DNA of 64,000 nt from Desulfobulbus oralis (GCF_002952055.1 NZ_CP021255.1:1056851-1120850), one strand, 5' to 3'; shown: positions 48,001-57,438, counted from the first letter of the stretch. A program made the numbers and translations. The notes: generated by a model not told the origin, from the letters alone.

Positions 48001-51000
48001 GTGTTCCCCGCACCCGCGGGATGAACCGGTCCTTCGCCTCCCGGCGAAGACCACGTTATGCGTGTTCCCCGCACCCGCGGGGATGAACCAGGGTCTTGCC
48101 CCATGGGGCGGCCCGCCATCCAGTGTTCCCCGCACCCGCGGGGATGAACCGGCGGTCAGGGCGATCTCGATGGTTTCCCGGTCGGTGTTCCCCGCACCCG
48201 CGGGGATGAACCGGTCCTTCGCCTCCCGGCGAAGACCACGTTATGCGTGTTCCCCGCACCCGCGGGGATGAACCAGGGTCTTGCCCCATGGGGCGGCCCG
48301 CCATCCAGTGTTCCCCGCACCCGCGGGGATGAACCGGCGGTCAGGGCGATCTCGATGGTTTCCCGGTCGGTGTTCCCCGCACCCGCGGGGATGAACCGTT
48401 TAAATCCCCCGCCGGACGAACCGGCGGGGGTGTTCCCCGCACCCGCGGGGATGAACCGCTGGTCTATCATCTGCGGGGCCAGCGCGCTTCGTGTTCCCCG
48501 CACCCGCGGGGATGAACCGCCGTCTCTGCGCGACATCACCAAATCCCGCCGGTGTTCCCCGCACCCGCGGGGATGAACCGCAGACGGTATTTGCTCAGCT
48601 TTGGGGTGTGGAGTGTTCCCCGCACCCGCGGGGATGAACCGAACAGAATGTAAATATGTTTCAGGATTCTTTGGTGTTCCCCGCACCCGCGGGGATGAAC
48701 CGTCGTTTCTGGTATTCAGGCAGACTGGCTATGCGTGTTCCCCGCACCCGCGGGGATGAACCGTCGTTTCTGGTATTCAGGCAGACTGGCTATGCGTGTT
48801 CCCCGCACCCGCGGGGATGAACCGTGTCCAGAAAGCCAGGCTCCCCCCGCCCATGAGTGTTCCCCGCACCCGCGGGGATGAACCGCTCCATATGAACACT
48901 ATACCCTAATCGAGCCGGTGTTCCCCGCACCCGCGGGGATGAACCGGGAGGTATCAGGGGTGATTTGTTCGACTGAGTGTGTTCCCCGCACCCGCGGGGA
49001 TGAACCTTCGTTTCTGCTCCAACTCTATAATATGAAGCAGTGTTCCCCGCACCCGCGGGGATGAACCGACAATGCATCAGCTGTCGGCAGCGCCCAGAAA
49101 GTGTTCCCCGCACCCGCGGGGATGAACCGATATCTCTGGCTTCATCCAGAATGGTACACATGTGTTCCCCGCACCCGCGGGGATGAACCGATATTTATGC
49201 GCAAGAATTTAGGTTCGCCCTGGTGTTCCCCGCACCCGCGGGGATGAACCGTGGGTAACCTGGATTGGCAACGGCTTGGTAATGTGTTCCCCGCACCCGC
49301 GGGGATGAACCGCGCCGAGCTAGCGGTTTTGCGTCCACACAAAAGTGTTCCCCGCACCCGCGGGGATGAACCGGGCTGATTATGGAAGAATGAACCGCCT
49401 GAAACGTGTTCCCCGCACCCGCGGGGATGAACCGTGTTATCTCCGCCGAGGCCCAGTCGTCCGGCGGTGTTCCCCGCACCCGCGGGGATGAACCGGGCTG
49501 ATTATGGAAGAATGAACCGCCTGAAACGTGTTCCCCGCACCCGCGGGGATGAACCGTGTTATCTCCGCCGAGGCCCAGTCGTCCGGCGGTGTTCCCCGCA
49601 CCCGCGGGGATGAACCGGCCCGGTAATATCACTGCCGCCGCGGGCATACGTGTTCCCCGCACCCGCGGGGATGAACCGCAATGGTCGCATTTGACTCGGG
49701 GCAGCTTCGCGTGTTCCCCGCACCCGCGGGGATGAACCGCGACCAGGGCGACCCCGCAAGAACGGACCCCAGTGTTCCCCGCACCCGCGGGGATGAACCG
49801 GAGGCGCAGCCATGAGCGAGCAGCTCTCCCTCGTGTTCCCCGCACCCGCGGGGATGAACCGTGGGCAACCTGCAATCCCAGGTTGATGTATGGGTGTTCC
49901 CCGCACCCGCGGGGATGAACCGCGCCTGTGGGCCACTCTGACCGGTGGGGATGTGTGTTCCCCGCACCCGCGGGGATGAACCGAGCTGGCCGCCGAGTTG
50001 AAAAAGCCCCACGAAGTGTTCCCCGCACCCGCGGGGATGAACCGCTGGAATCCGCCATGGATGCGGTGCTGCAGCTGTGTTCCCCGCACCCGCGGGGATG
50101 AACCGCATCTTGCCAATGAGTATGTTGCGCGGCAACAGTGTTCCCCGCACCCGCGGGGATGAACCGATTTGCAGAGGGCGAGGCGGCGGTACGAGGAAGT
50201 GTTCCCCGCACCCGCGGGGATGAACCGTCGGCAGGCATTCTTCCAGCTGTTTTTCCAGCGTGTTCCCCGCACCCGCGGGGATGAACCGCAGCTCTTCGCG
50301 GTCAGCCAGCAGACCGGCACGTGTTCCCCGCACCCGCGGGGATGAACCGTCTGCATTGAACAATGCAGGCTCCCATGTGAAGTGTTCCCCGCACCCGCGG
50401 GGATGAACCGCTGGATCGTCTTTCCAGGTCCCTGCGTGATATGTGTTCCCCGCACCCGCGGGGTGAACCGGGTTTGAGGGAAAATCGTGTCCGCTCGGTG
50501 CCGTGTTCCCCGCACCCGCGGGGATGAACCGGCGGAATACGAGGGGCTGGCCGTCACCTTCGGGTGTTCCCCGCACCCGCGGGGATGAACCGCACGTCAC
50601 TTAACCCCTGATGCCGCAAAGCCTGTGTTCCCCGCACCCGCGGGGATGAACCGGACACCGGATCCCATAGCCTGAGCAAACTGCAGTGTTCCCCGCACCC
50701 GCGGGGATGAACCGGTTTGCGGGTCTGCATAACACCGGCTACCAGAGTGTTCCCCGCACCCGCGGGGATGAACCGACTGACGGCAAGGGCAGCCCAGAGT
50801 GGCACGCGTGTTCCCCGCACCCGCGGGGATGAACCGTCTGTAATGTTGTCTCTATCGGCGGGGTGGAAGTGTTCCCCGCACCCGCGGGGATGAACCGAAA
50901 TGGTAACAACCCAAAGCCCAAAAGAAGATGTGTTCCCCGCACCCGCGGGGATGAACCGAATCAGGCACACGCTATCATTTCCGAGTTTTGGTGTTCCCCG

Positions 51001-51080
51001 CACCCGCGGGGATGAACCGCAGATGAATTTGTCGCAACCTTCCCTGATTTTGTGTTCCCCGCACCCGCGGGGATGAAGCA
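48001..51080 (+). CRISPR. CRISPR array 1, about 51 repeats, type I-E
   Basis: The 29-base repeat starts GTGTTCCCCGCACCC and ends GCGGGGATGAACCG; spacers are mostly 32 bases, so the period is 61. I place repeats from 48001 to 51052. The first repeat (48001-48028) lacks one G of the stem, and the one at 50443 lacks an A. The last (51052-51080) is degenerate, ending GATGAAGCA. Units 1-3 are repeated as units 4-6, spacers at 48703 and 48764 are identical, and the pair starting at 49374 recurs at 49496. Stop-free frames through the repeats are artefacts of this period. Confidence 0.98.
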
Positions 51081-51218
51081 AAATAAGGGGCAAAGACCGC
51101 TCCGGCTCACGAAGCGGCCCGCGACGCATTCCCTGGCGGAGTGGCCTCCCTTGGTGCGGCGCGTCCCTTGGAAGCAAGAATACAGCACGTGAGGGTCAAC
51201 ATCAAGGAATGCCTGAAA
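51081..51218. other. 138-bp interruption between the two array blocks
   Basis: Non-repeat sequence between a degenerate repeat and a perfect one. It does not resemble the leader, contains no ORF with a start signal and shows no IS-like terminal repeats. It could be the old trailer of array 1 or the scar of a deletion. Confidence 0.6.
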
Positions 51219-52344
51219 GTGTTCCCCGCACCCGCGGGGATGAACCGCTACGAGGGCGGCGCGGAGATAGAGGGCGGGCGTGTTCCCCGCACCCGCGGGG
51301 ATGAACCGTTGATGAGCACAAAAACGATTAAAAAATGCCCGTGTTCCCCGCACCCGCGGGGATGAACCGCTTGTGACGGTCACAAGCAAAACCACCAGGG
51401 CGTGTTCCCCGCACCCGCGGGGATGAACCGTCATCAACGGCGATGACTTGGGACAGAGCCCGGTGTTCCCCGCACCCGCGGGGATGAACCGGCGTGGAAA
51501 CTGAGCATCAAGGCGGGCAGCTCGTGTTCCCCGCGCCCGCGGGGATGAACCGCCAGGTGCGCTCATCTGGCCAGAGCCATTGTCGTGTTCCCCGCGCCCG
51601 CGGGGATGAACCGGAGACGGCCCCGCCCGCCGATTGCCAGCTTGTGTGTTCCCCGCACCCGCGGGGATGAACCGGCCCCGGCCTCGTGCACGAATTCGGG
51701 GCCGACGTGTTCCCCGCGCCCGCGGGGATGAACCGACTTATCTACTGCATTATAAAGCATACTCAAAGTGTTCCCCGCACCCGCGGGGATGAACCGACCA
51801 GGGCCGCGTCTCTGGCGTCCGGGTACTGGTGTTCCCCGCGCCCGCGGGGATGAACCGGCAAGCATCGAGCAGATGAAGACCCGACTGTCGTGTTCCCCGC
51901 GCCCGCGGGGATGAACCGTCAACCCGGTCGCAGGCCGGCGGCGACGAGGGGTGTTCCCCGCACCCGCGGGGATGAACCGTGGTGATCGAGTTGAATTTAA
52001 AAAACAACTTGGTGTTCCCCGCGCCCGCGGGGATGAACCGGTGCGCGTTATCGTCATGCGGCCGCCATCGTCGTGTTCCCCGCGCCCGCGGGATGAACCG
52101 AGTACGACGAAAGCTGGAAGGAATGGTCAAACGTGTTCCCCGCACCCGCGGGGATGAACCGAGACGGAGCAGAAATGTCCAGACTGCGGCGGCGTGTTCC
52201 CCGCACCCGCGGGGATGAACCGACGGGCACGGTAATTCCGGCGATGATGATCAGGTGTTCCCCGCACCCGCGGGGCTGAACCGGCGCAGGCCATGGCCGA
52301 GAGTGCTCTTGACCCGTGTTCCCCGCGTCTGCGGGGATGAATCG
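51219..52344 (+). CRISPR. CRISPR array 2, about 19 repeats with two repeat variants
   Basis: Same orientation and 61-base period. Repeats carry either A or G at position 12 (CCGCACCC or CCGCGCCC), interspersed through the block. The repeat at 52073 lacks one G. The last two decay progressively (52255 has GGGGCTGAACCG; 52316 has CGTCTGCGGGG and ends GATGAATCG), as expected at the old end of an array. Phage head-gene sequence begins immediately after. Confidence 0.96.
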
Positions 52345-52389
52345 CTTGCAGGCGAATGGAGTGAAGAAAGCAGCGATCTGAACCGCATT

Positions 52390-53526
52390 ATGCAGGAGCT
52401 TCGGATCAGGCTGGGATCGATGTACCGTGAGCAGGTGGCGCGGGAAGTATCTGGCGTGCGCAAGCTGGTTGACAAATACTTCCCGGAGGAGAAACAAAAG
52501 AACGCGAACAGCGAGTTTCTCGCGGCACTGCAAAAGTTGTATGATGGTTTACTGTCTGGCGCCACCAAAGCGAATAATCGCGTGTTTTACGATCTGGCCG
52601 CGAATATTGCGGTGATGGCTGCCCGGCAGTGCAAGGTGTCGCCGGATTCGCTGACCAGGCATTTGCAGGCCACGGTTGCCCGGTATGCCGAGATCGAGGC
52701 TGGCGATTGCCTGCAATCATCAGTACGGCAATTGCGGGAGCTGGCTTTGGGCGAAATCGACCCACGGGAAGCCCTTCTGGACCGGCTTGCACAGTGGAAT
52801 GCCACGCGGGCCGAGAAGCTGAGCAAAGTGGCGGCAGTGCATGGGGCCAACTGGTATGCTCGCGAGGCGTACAGAAAAGCTGGCGTGAAGCGGCTCAAAT
52901 GGATCGCCAACGGCAGCAGGTCCTGCAATATTTGTCGTCAGTTGAACGGCAAGATTGTGGGGATAGAGAAGGCTTTTGTCGGCAAGGGCGAGGTTATCCC
53001 CGGTGGGGCTGGCAAATGGGACTACACCGCCAGACGAGCCAAAATGCACCCGCCTGTTCATGGCGGTTGCGTGTGCGCGATCATCCCGCTGTATGAGGAT
53101 TATTGGGTCACGGATGAAAAGACGGATGACCTTGGCCATTTGGTGAATGCGGACAGCGCATTTGTTGATGAGCGGAAATTGACCCAATATTCGCTGAATA
53201 AGGAGTCTTTAAACCCGGACGCTCGCAGCAAAGCTGAGATGTTCTCCGATATTTTGGGATTTGAAAAAGAAAATTGGCGATTGCTACAGCAAAAACTCGT
53301 TGAAGGCGTGCAGGAATATCGGCCTAATCAGATAAAACACTCCAATGATAACGATCATTATACTATAATGATTCCTGTCAGGGGCCTAAACGGAAATGAA
53401 GTGGTTTTGGAAACAGCATGGCAATATTTGGGAAAAAATGATTACCCACAATTGATTACTGCTTATATTCCAGGGAAAAACAGAGAAAGACGATGGCTGT
53501 TTTTACTGGATGATTTGGAGGTGTAG
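52390..53526 (+). CDS. 5'-truncated MuF phage head protein with C-terminal DUF6883-like toxin domain
   Basis: The frame is continuous with the end of the CRISPR array; the first ATG (52390) gives 378 aa, and the phage N-terminus is missing. Residues 130-235 are the MuF/SPP1-gp7 minor head domain with its C179/C182 and HPPVHGGCVC (H220, C227, C229) motif. From about 260 a separate domain (LTQYSLNKESLNPDARSKAEMF... and a beta-rich end) resembles DUF6883, found at the tips of polymorphic toxins. This layout matches MuF polymorphic toxins of temperate phages. The domain name is from memory of the family pattern. Confidence 0.7.
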   Translation: MQELRIRLGSMYREQVAREVSGVRKLVDKYFPEEKQKNANSEFLAALQKLYDGLLSGATKANNRVFYDLAANIAVMAARQCKVSPDSLTRHLQATVARYAEIEAGDCLQSSVRQLRELALGEIDPREALLDRLAQWNATRAEKLSKVAAVHGANWYAREAYRKAGVKRLKWIANGSRSCNICRQLNGKIVGIEKAFVGKGEVIPGGAGKWDYTARRAKMHPPVHGGCVCAIIPLYEDYWVTDEKTDDLGHLVNADSAFVDERKLTQYSLNKESLNPDARSKAEMFSDILGFEKENWRLLQQKLVEGVQEYRPNQIKHSNDNDHYTIMIPVRGLNGNEVVLETAWQYLGKNDYPQLITAYIPGKNRERRWLFLLDDLEV

Positions 53527-53529
53527 GTT

Positions 53530-53784
53530 ATGTTGCCTGAATTTTGCACAGTGCGTCTATTGATTGACCCAGATGCAAGCCAATATGACGATGATGGAGA
53601 GGGGTATAACGCCAGGAAGGGCGATATTGGCACTGTTCTTTCTGCCAATAAAGGCACGGACGGAAAGCAGGACTGGTATATAGTCAGTTTTTCTGACCCA
53701 GATGCCGATAGTGAACGCTCGAGTACGTTGATGCATTTTTGTGAGCATGAACTTGAATTCGTGCGCTCGTATGAAATGAGCTAA
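53530..53784 (+). CDS. Putative immunity protein (DUF4926-like) for the MuF toxin
   Basis: 84 aa, acidic, starting 3 bases after the toxin-like gene. RKGDIGTVLSA and the following WYIVSF segment suggest a small SH3-like beta barrel as in DUF4926. Size, charge and position directly after a toxin tip are what an immunity protein would show. Function is inferred from context only. Confidence 0.55.
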   Translation: MLPEFCTVRLLIDPDASQYDDDGEGYNARKGDIGTVLSANKGTDGKQDWYIVSFSDPDADSERSSTLMHFCEHELEFVRSYEMS

Positions 53785-53869
53785 AATATAAAGCCGCTTG
53801 ACGCGGCCAGCAGTACCAGACATTTCCGGCTTCCCGGAGGCCCGGCCAGGCCAAAAGGGGACGCAAGAT

Positions 53870-53923
53870 AAAAAAAGAGCGCTCGTGTGGGAGCCACACC
53901 TTCCACATGCGCGCTCTTTTTTT
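53870..53923. terminator. Strong bidirectional terminator in the prophage remnant
   Basis: AAAAAAAGAGCGC at 53870-53882 pairs perfectly with GCGCTCTTTTTTT at 53911-53923. The loop contains a second small stem (GTGTGG/CCACAC). Confidence 0.9.
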
Positions 53924-53960
53924 ATGCCGGGTTGAGGATGGAAACAGGAGAAAAGACACC

Positions 53961-54143
53961 ATGAAACACACCACCCGTCCACTTGAGATCAAGTCTTTTG
54001 AAGAAACGGGCGTTTTTGAGGGCTACGGCTCGGTCTTCGGCAATGCCGACTGGTATGGCGACGTAGTCATGCCAGGAGCCTTTGCCAACAGCCTTGCCAG
54101 AGCGTGTGGTCACGAGGCTTGGGCCATAAAACAAGGCACCTGA
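53961..54143 (+). pseudogene. HK97-family prohead protease, N-terminal stub
   Basis: About 60 codons: LEIKSFEETGVFEGYGSVFG, then NADWYGDVVMPGAFANSLA, the typical N-terminus of phage prohead proteases. After that the sequence changes and stops at 54143, and the catalytic His/Ser region is missing. ATG 53961 is behind AGGAG. Truncated by rearrangement near 54100; an IS5 relic lies just beyond. Confidence 0.75.
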
Positions 54144-54249
54144 TATGAAGGGTGGCAGGAAGTGACGCCGTATGCTTCGCGTATCCGGTGGCTATGCCAC
54201 GCCACCCCCTCAAGTGGGGAAGGCCATTGCTGTCAGGTGCCTGACCCAT

Positions 54250-54440
54250 AAAGCTCCCGGTCGTCACCACGCCGCTCTTGGCGTTTGCTTTTGGGTACAA
54301 TGAGCGGCGACATCCCCTGTCCCGTCAGCGAATAAAACGCCGATGAATATTTTGCTCCATCTGCCGAAGTCGGGCGGCAGGCCCGCCAGGGCGCGTCCCT
54401 TCGCATAATCCAGAATACTGCATTGTTTCTGCCAGGCATG
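54250..54440 (-). pseudogene. IS5-family transposase relic with frameshifts
   Basis: Minus-strand peptides in successive frames line up with the N-terminal domain of IS5 transposases: NNAVFWIMRRDAPWR, then LPPDFGRWSK in the next frame, then NIHRRFIR-stop-RDRG in the third. At least two frameshifts and a stop, and no DDE residues left. Confidence 0.65.
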
Positions 54441-54539
54441 GCCCATTTTAAATAGGCTTTTAATTACGTAAAAACAATGAATTATTTTTTTTGGCAATGC
54501 CAGTTATGGCTCAAAAATGGAGGAAAATTTTAAAAATCG

Positions 54540-54604
54540 TTGACAAATGGTTTAGTGAACCATATAAAGGAGTCAATTCAATATGGTTATTTAAACCATA
54601 TAAA
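54540..54604 (+). promoter_or_regulatory. Sigma70-type promoter with operator-like palindrome
   Basis: TTGACA (54540-54545), a 17-base spacer, then TATAAA (54563-54568). AACCATAT at 54558-54565 overlaps the -10, its inverse ATATGGTT is at 54581-54588, and AACCATATAAA is repeated at 54594-54604. It drives the four-gene operon that follows; the repeat layout suits a dimeric repressor. Confidence 0.7.
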
Positions 54605-54623
54605 TTCATGGGGAGGCTTCGCT

Positions 54624-55262
54624 ATGGGAAAAGACTTTTTAGCAGGCATGTTTGGAGGGGTGCAGCCCGGTTGTTGCAAGCTGTCCGTAACGGGCGGGAT
54701 CGCTGTAAAAACCGGAAGCGGCGAATACAAGACGTACAACGTGGAAAAGGGCAAGCTCATTAACTGCGACAATTTTGTATTCGGAGGATTTGACAGCCTG
54801 TTCTGGATTGTCCCGACCAGGAAAGTCAAACGAGGCGACATTATCATCTCCGGAGGGAAGCCAAGGTGCGTGGTCGAAGTCGGAGGCGAGGAAATAAAGG
54901 TCGTCAATTATGAGGACAACACCATCGAAACCATGATCCCTGAAAGGCATGTGTTTCTGGGAAACGCCTTCTTTTATGGCAAGATAGTCTCCCTGTTCGG
55001 CAGCAATCCTGGCAAGGGCAAGGGATTCGGCCGGATCATGAAATACATGATGCTCAGCGGAATGTTGAAAAAACCATCCGGTCAGGGAGGCACAGCAGGC
55101 GGCTTCATGGGCGCGGGAGATGGCATGTCCTTGGGAAATATGCTGCCGCTTATGCTCATGTGCGGAAAAGGCGGTCTGGATGAGATATTTGCAGACATGT
55201 TTGACCTGGACGCAGGTGATGAGGACGGCAACATGGATGATTTTTCGAAAGAGGAGGCATGA
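54624..55262 (+). CDS. Unrecognised protein, first gene of the vWA/PurA-like operon
   Basis: 212 aa from ATG 54624 behind GGGGAGG. The N-terminal half is beta-rich (CCKLSVTGGIAVKTGSG, NFVFGGFDSLFWIVP, KVKRGDIIISGGKPRCVVEV) and could be a small barrel. The second half is Gly/Met-rich and ends in an acidic tail (FDLDAGDEDGNMDD). There is no signal peptide or transmembrane helix and no named family recognised. The stop overlaps the region of the next start, so it is coupled to the vWA gene. AT-rich compared with the core genome. Confidence 0.65.
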   Translation: MGKDFLAGMFGGVQPGCCKLSVTGGIAVKTGSGEYKTYNVEKGKLINCDNFVFGGFDSLFWIVPTRKVKRGDIIISGGKPRCVVEVGGEEIKVVNYEDNTIETMIPERHVFLGNAFFYGKIVSLFGSNPGKGKGFGRIMKYMMLSGMLKKPSGQGGTAGGFMGAGDGMSLGNMLPLMLMCGKGGLDEIFADMFDLDAGDEDGNMDDFSKEEA

Positions 55263-55264
55263 CT

Positions 55265-56173
55265 ATGGGATCGGGAGCATGGACATCCGACGACTACGAA
55301 GCCTTTGCAAAGAGCCGAGGACGCGTGGTCGACAGCAGCGGGGCTGTGGCAGGCAGCTACAACAACCAGGACATATTTAGGAGCAGAGACATCAGCGCGG
55401 CCCTCAATCCGCGTGGAGTGATCAGAGAGTGCTGCGACAGCCCGGAGCATCCCGCCACAGTTCCTGTGATACTGGCCCTGGACGTGACAGGAAGCATGGG
55501 CAAGGCGGCTGTTGAGGTCGCCATGAAATTGAACGTGATCATGACGAACCTTTACGACCAGGTCAAGGATGTGGAGTTCATGATCATGGGTATAGGTGAT
55601 ATGGCCTGCGACAAAAGGCCGCTGCAGATGTCGCAGTTTGAATCTGACATACGAATCGCTGATCAACTCGAACAGTTGTACTTCGAATTTGGCGGCGGCG
55701 GCAATGGTTGGGAATCCTATTCCCTGGCCTGGTATACCGGGCTGCATCATACGCGACTGGATTGTTGGCAAAGAGGGAAGAAAGGCATCATTATCACCAT
55801 GGGAGATGAGATGTTGAATCCATATATTCCTGTTCGAGGTATGATGACAAGTATACAGAACGTTCTTGGTGGAAAAATCGACAAAGACATTGATACCGCA
55901 TCTCTGTATGCGGAAGCGTCGAGAATGTTTGAAATTTTTCACCTGCATATACAGGAGGGTCTTCATAGCTTTGAGGATACGAAATATAGTTTTTCAAAGT
56001 ATCTGGATAATCAACACCTATTTTCTGTAGATATGGAGATGATATCTGCCATAATTACAAAAATAGTGCTGAGGAATATGGAGCAGAAGATGGCTATGGC
56101 TGCCGATATTGGGGGAATTCATCAGGTATCGACAGATATTGATTCCCAAAATATACCTATCATCGGATGGTAA
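55265..56173 (+). CDS. von Willebrand factor A domain protein
   Basis: 302 aa. ATG 55265 is preferred over 55259 because GAGGAGG then sits 7 bases upstream. The MIDAS motif DxTGSMG is intact (D73, T75, G76, S77 in ALDVTGSMGKAAVEV), followed by helices and strands of a complete vWA fold and a helical C-terminus. Cytoplasmic: no signal or membrane helix. vWA proteins often present or assemble partners, here plausibly the first protein or the PurA-like enzyme. Confidence 0.8.
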   Translation: MGSGAWTSDDYEAFAKSRGRVVDSSGAVAGSYNNQDIFRSRDISAALNPRGVIRECCDSPEHPATVPVILALDVTGSMGKAAVEVAMKLNVIMTNLYDQVKDVEFMIMGIGDMACDKRPLQMSQFESDIRIADQLEQLYFEFGGGGNGWESYSLAWYTGLHHTRLDCWQRGKKGIIITMGDEMLNPYIPVRGMMTSIQNVLGGKIDKDIDTASLYAEASRMFEIFHLHIQEGLHSFEDTKYSFSKYLDNQHLFSVDMEMISAIITKIVLRNMEQKMAMAADIGGIHQVSTDIDSQNIPIIGW

Positions 56174-56237
56174 CCAAGAAATATTCATGTTGTCTTGGGA
56201 GCGGAGCAATCCGCTCCATTTTTGCAGGGAGAAAATT

Positions 56238-57416
56238 ATGACAAAACAAGTGCGGATAGTTATGGGCGCCAACTATGGCGATGAAGGAAAAGGCTTGCTG
56301 GTTGACTACTTCGTCAAATCTGCTCTTGCAATGGGGGAATCTTGTATAGTCGTATGCAGTAATGGTGGAGCACAGAGAGGACATACCGTCGTTTCCGATG
56401 GCATACGGCATGTGTTTCATCATTTTGGCTCTGGAACACTGGCAGGGGCTGCAACTTATATAGACAGGCATTTTCTTGTAAATCCGATCATATTCCGGGA
56501 AGAATACCAACAGTTGGAAAAACTGGGAAAATTACCCATGGTATATATAAGCAGTGCCTGCCGATTTGTGACGCCATTTGATTGTATGATCAATCAGATG
56601 CTTGAAGAGAGCAGAGGATCTGACAGGCATGGTACCTGTGGACATGGTATATGGGAAACAATACACAGATACCATGCGCAAGATGATATGTGTAGCACAA
56701 GCCTTGAGGAAATCTTAATTTATGGACCGCTATTTCTGAAAAGCGTTCTCAGAAATATCCGTGATAGATTCTTTTTCCCAAGACTTGCTGAATACGGCAT
56801 AAAAAACAAGGAAATGCCATCTGCAAAGTATCGTGAACTGGCAATGTCAGAAGGTCTGATAAACCATTATGTGGATGACTTTTTTTTCATGATTAACCAT
56901 TGCACGCTCATGGGCGACCCTTCATTTCTCCGCGAATTTGGCCATGTGGTATTCGAGAATGGTCAAGGCCTTCTGCTGGATGGTGATGAAGAGGAGCGAG
57001 ATGATGGCATGGAATATAAAACCCCCAGCAGAACGGGTATTCATTATCCTCAGGAAACCATCATGCAATCCTTTGGGCCGGAAGTGCCGATCGAATCATG
57101 CTATGTGAGCAGAACCTATGTCACGCGTCATGGTGCCGGAGAATTGGCGGGTGAATGCGGCCGCCATGAACTTAACCCCGGAATCGTTGATGTGACCAAT
57201 ACGTATAATCCTTTTCAGGGAAGCCTGCGTTATGGCCATATGGACATGCAAAAACTTGCAGAACGCATTGCATCACAACCCAAGGTGCGGGAAGAAGCGG
57301 TAAACGAAAGCGTCAGTATTGCCCTCACCCATGTGAACGAATACCCGGTGGCTATTCCCCATTCAGGCATTTTCAGGTATATGTCGGATAACGAGGCTGT
57401 GGTCTGGGAGGTTTAG
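56238..57416 (+). CDS. Adenylosuccinate synthetase-like enzyme (divergent PurA family)
   Basis: 392 aa, shorter than PurA (about 430). Retains the family's GTP/IMP-site signatures: GANYGDEGKG (D15, K18), NGGAQRGHTVV (H49), HGTCGHGI at the position of GTTxxGIGP, VVFENGQGLLLD, and SRTYVTRHGAGEL near the C-terminus. The sequence between them is far from housekeeping PurA, so it probably ligates an amino acid or similar group to a different nucleotide, or makes a signal or modified base. Ribosome site AGGGAG. It lies between the vWA and Nudix genes. Confidence 0.8.
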   Translation: MTKQVRIVMGANYGDEGKGLLVDYFVKSALAMGESCIVVCSNGGAQRGHTVVSDGIRHVFHHFGSGTLAGAATYIDRHFLVNPIIFREEYQQLEKLGKLPMVYISSACRFVTPFDCMINQMLEESRGSDRHGTCGHGIWETIHRYHAQDDMCSTSLEEILIYGPLFLKSVLRNIRDRFFFPRLAEYGIKNKEMPSAKYRELAMSEGLINHYVDDFFFMINHCTLMGDPSFLREFGHVVFENGQGLLLDGDEEERDDGMEYKTPSRTGIHYPQETIMQSFGPEVPIESCYVSRTYVTRHGAGELAGECGRHELNPGIVDVTNTYNPFQGSLRYGHMDMQKLAERIASQPKVREEAVNESVSIALTHVNEYPVAIPHSGIFRYMSDNEAVVWEV

Positions 57417-57438
57417 CGTTTTGGACAGAAGGTAAAAA

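Noticed and set aside
48056-52145. Minus-strand proteins with repeated RFIPAGAGNT and SSPRVRGT
   Set aside because: They are translations of the CRISPR repeat on the antisense strand, produced by the 61-base period; not genes.
52255-52389. Extension of the MuF gene back into the CRISPR repeats
   Set aside because: The frame is open only because the repeat has no stop in this phase; residues are repeat-derived, not phage protein.
54144-54480. Small genes between the protease stub and the vWA operon
   Set aside because: Overlapping minus-strand frames resolve into one frameshifted IS5 transposase relic.
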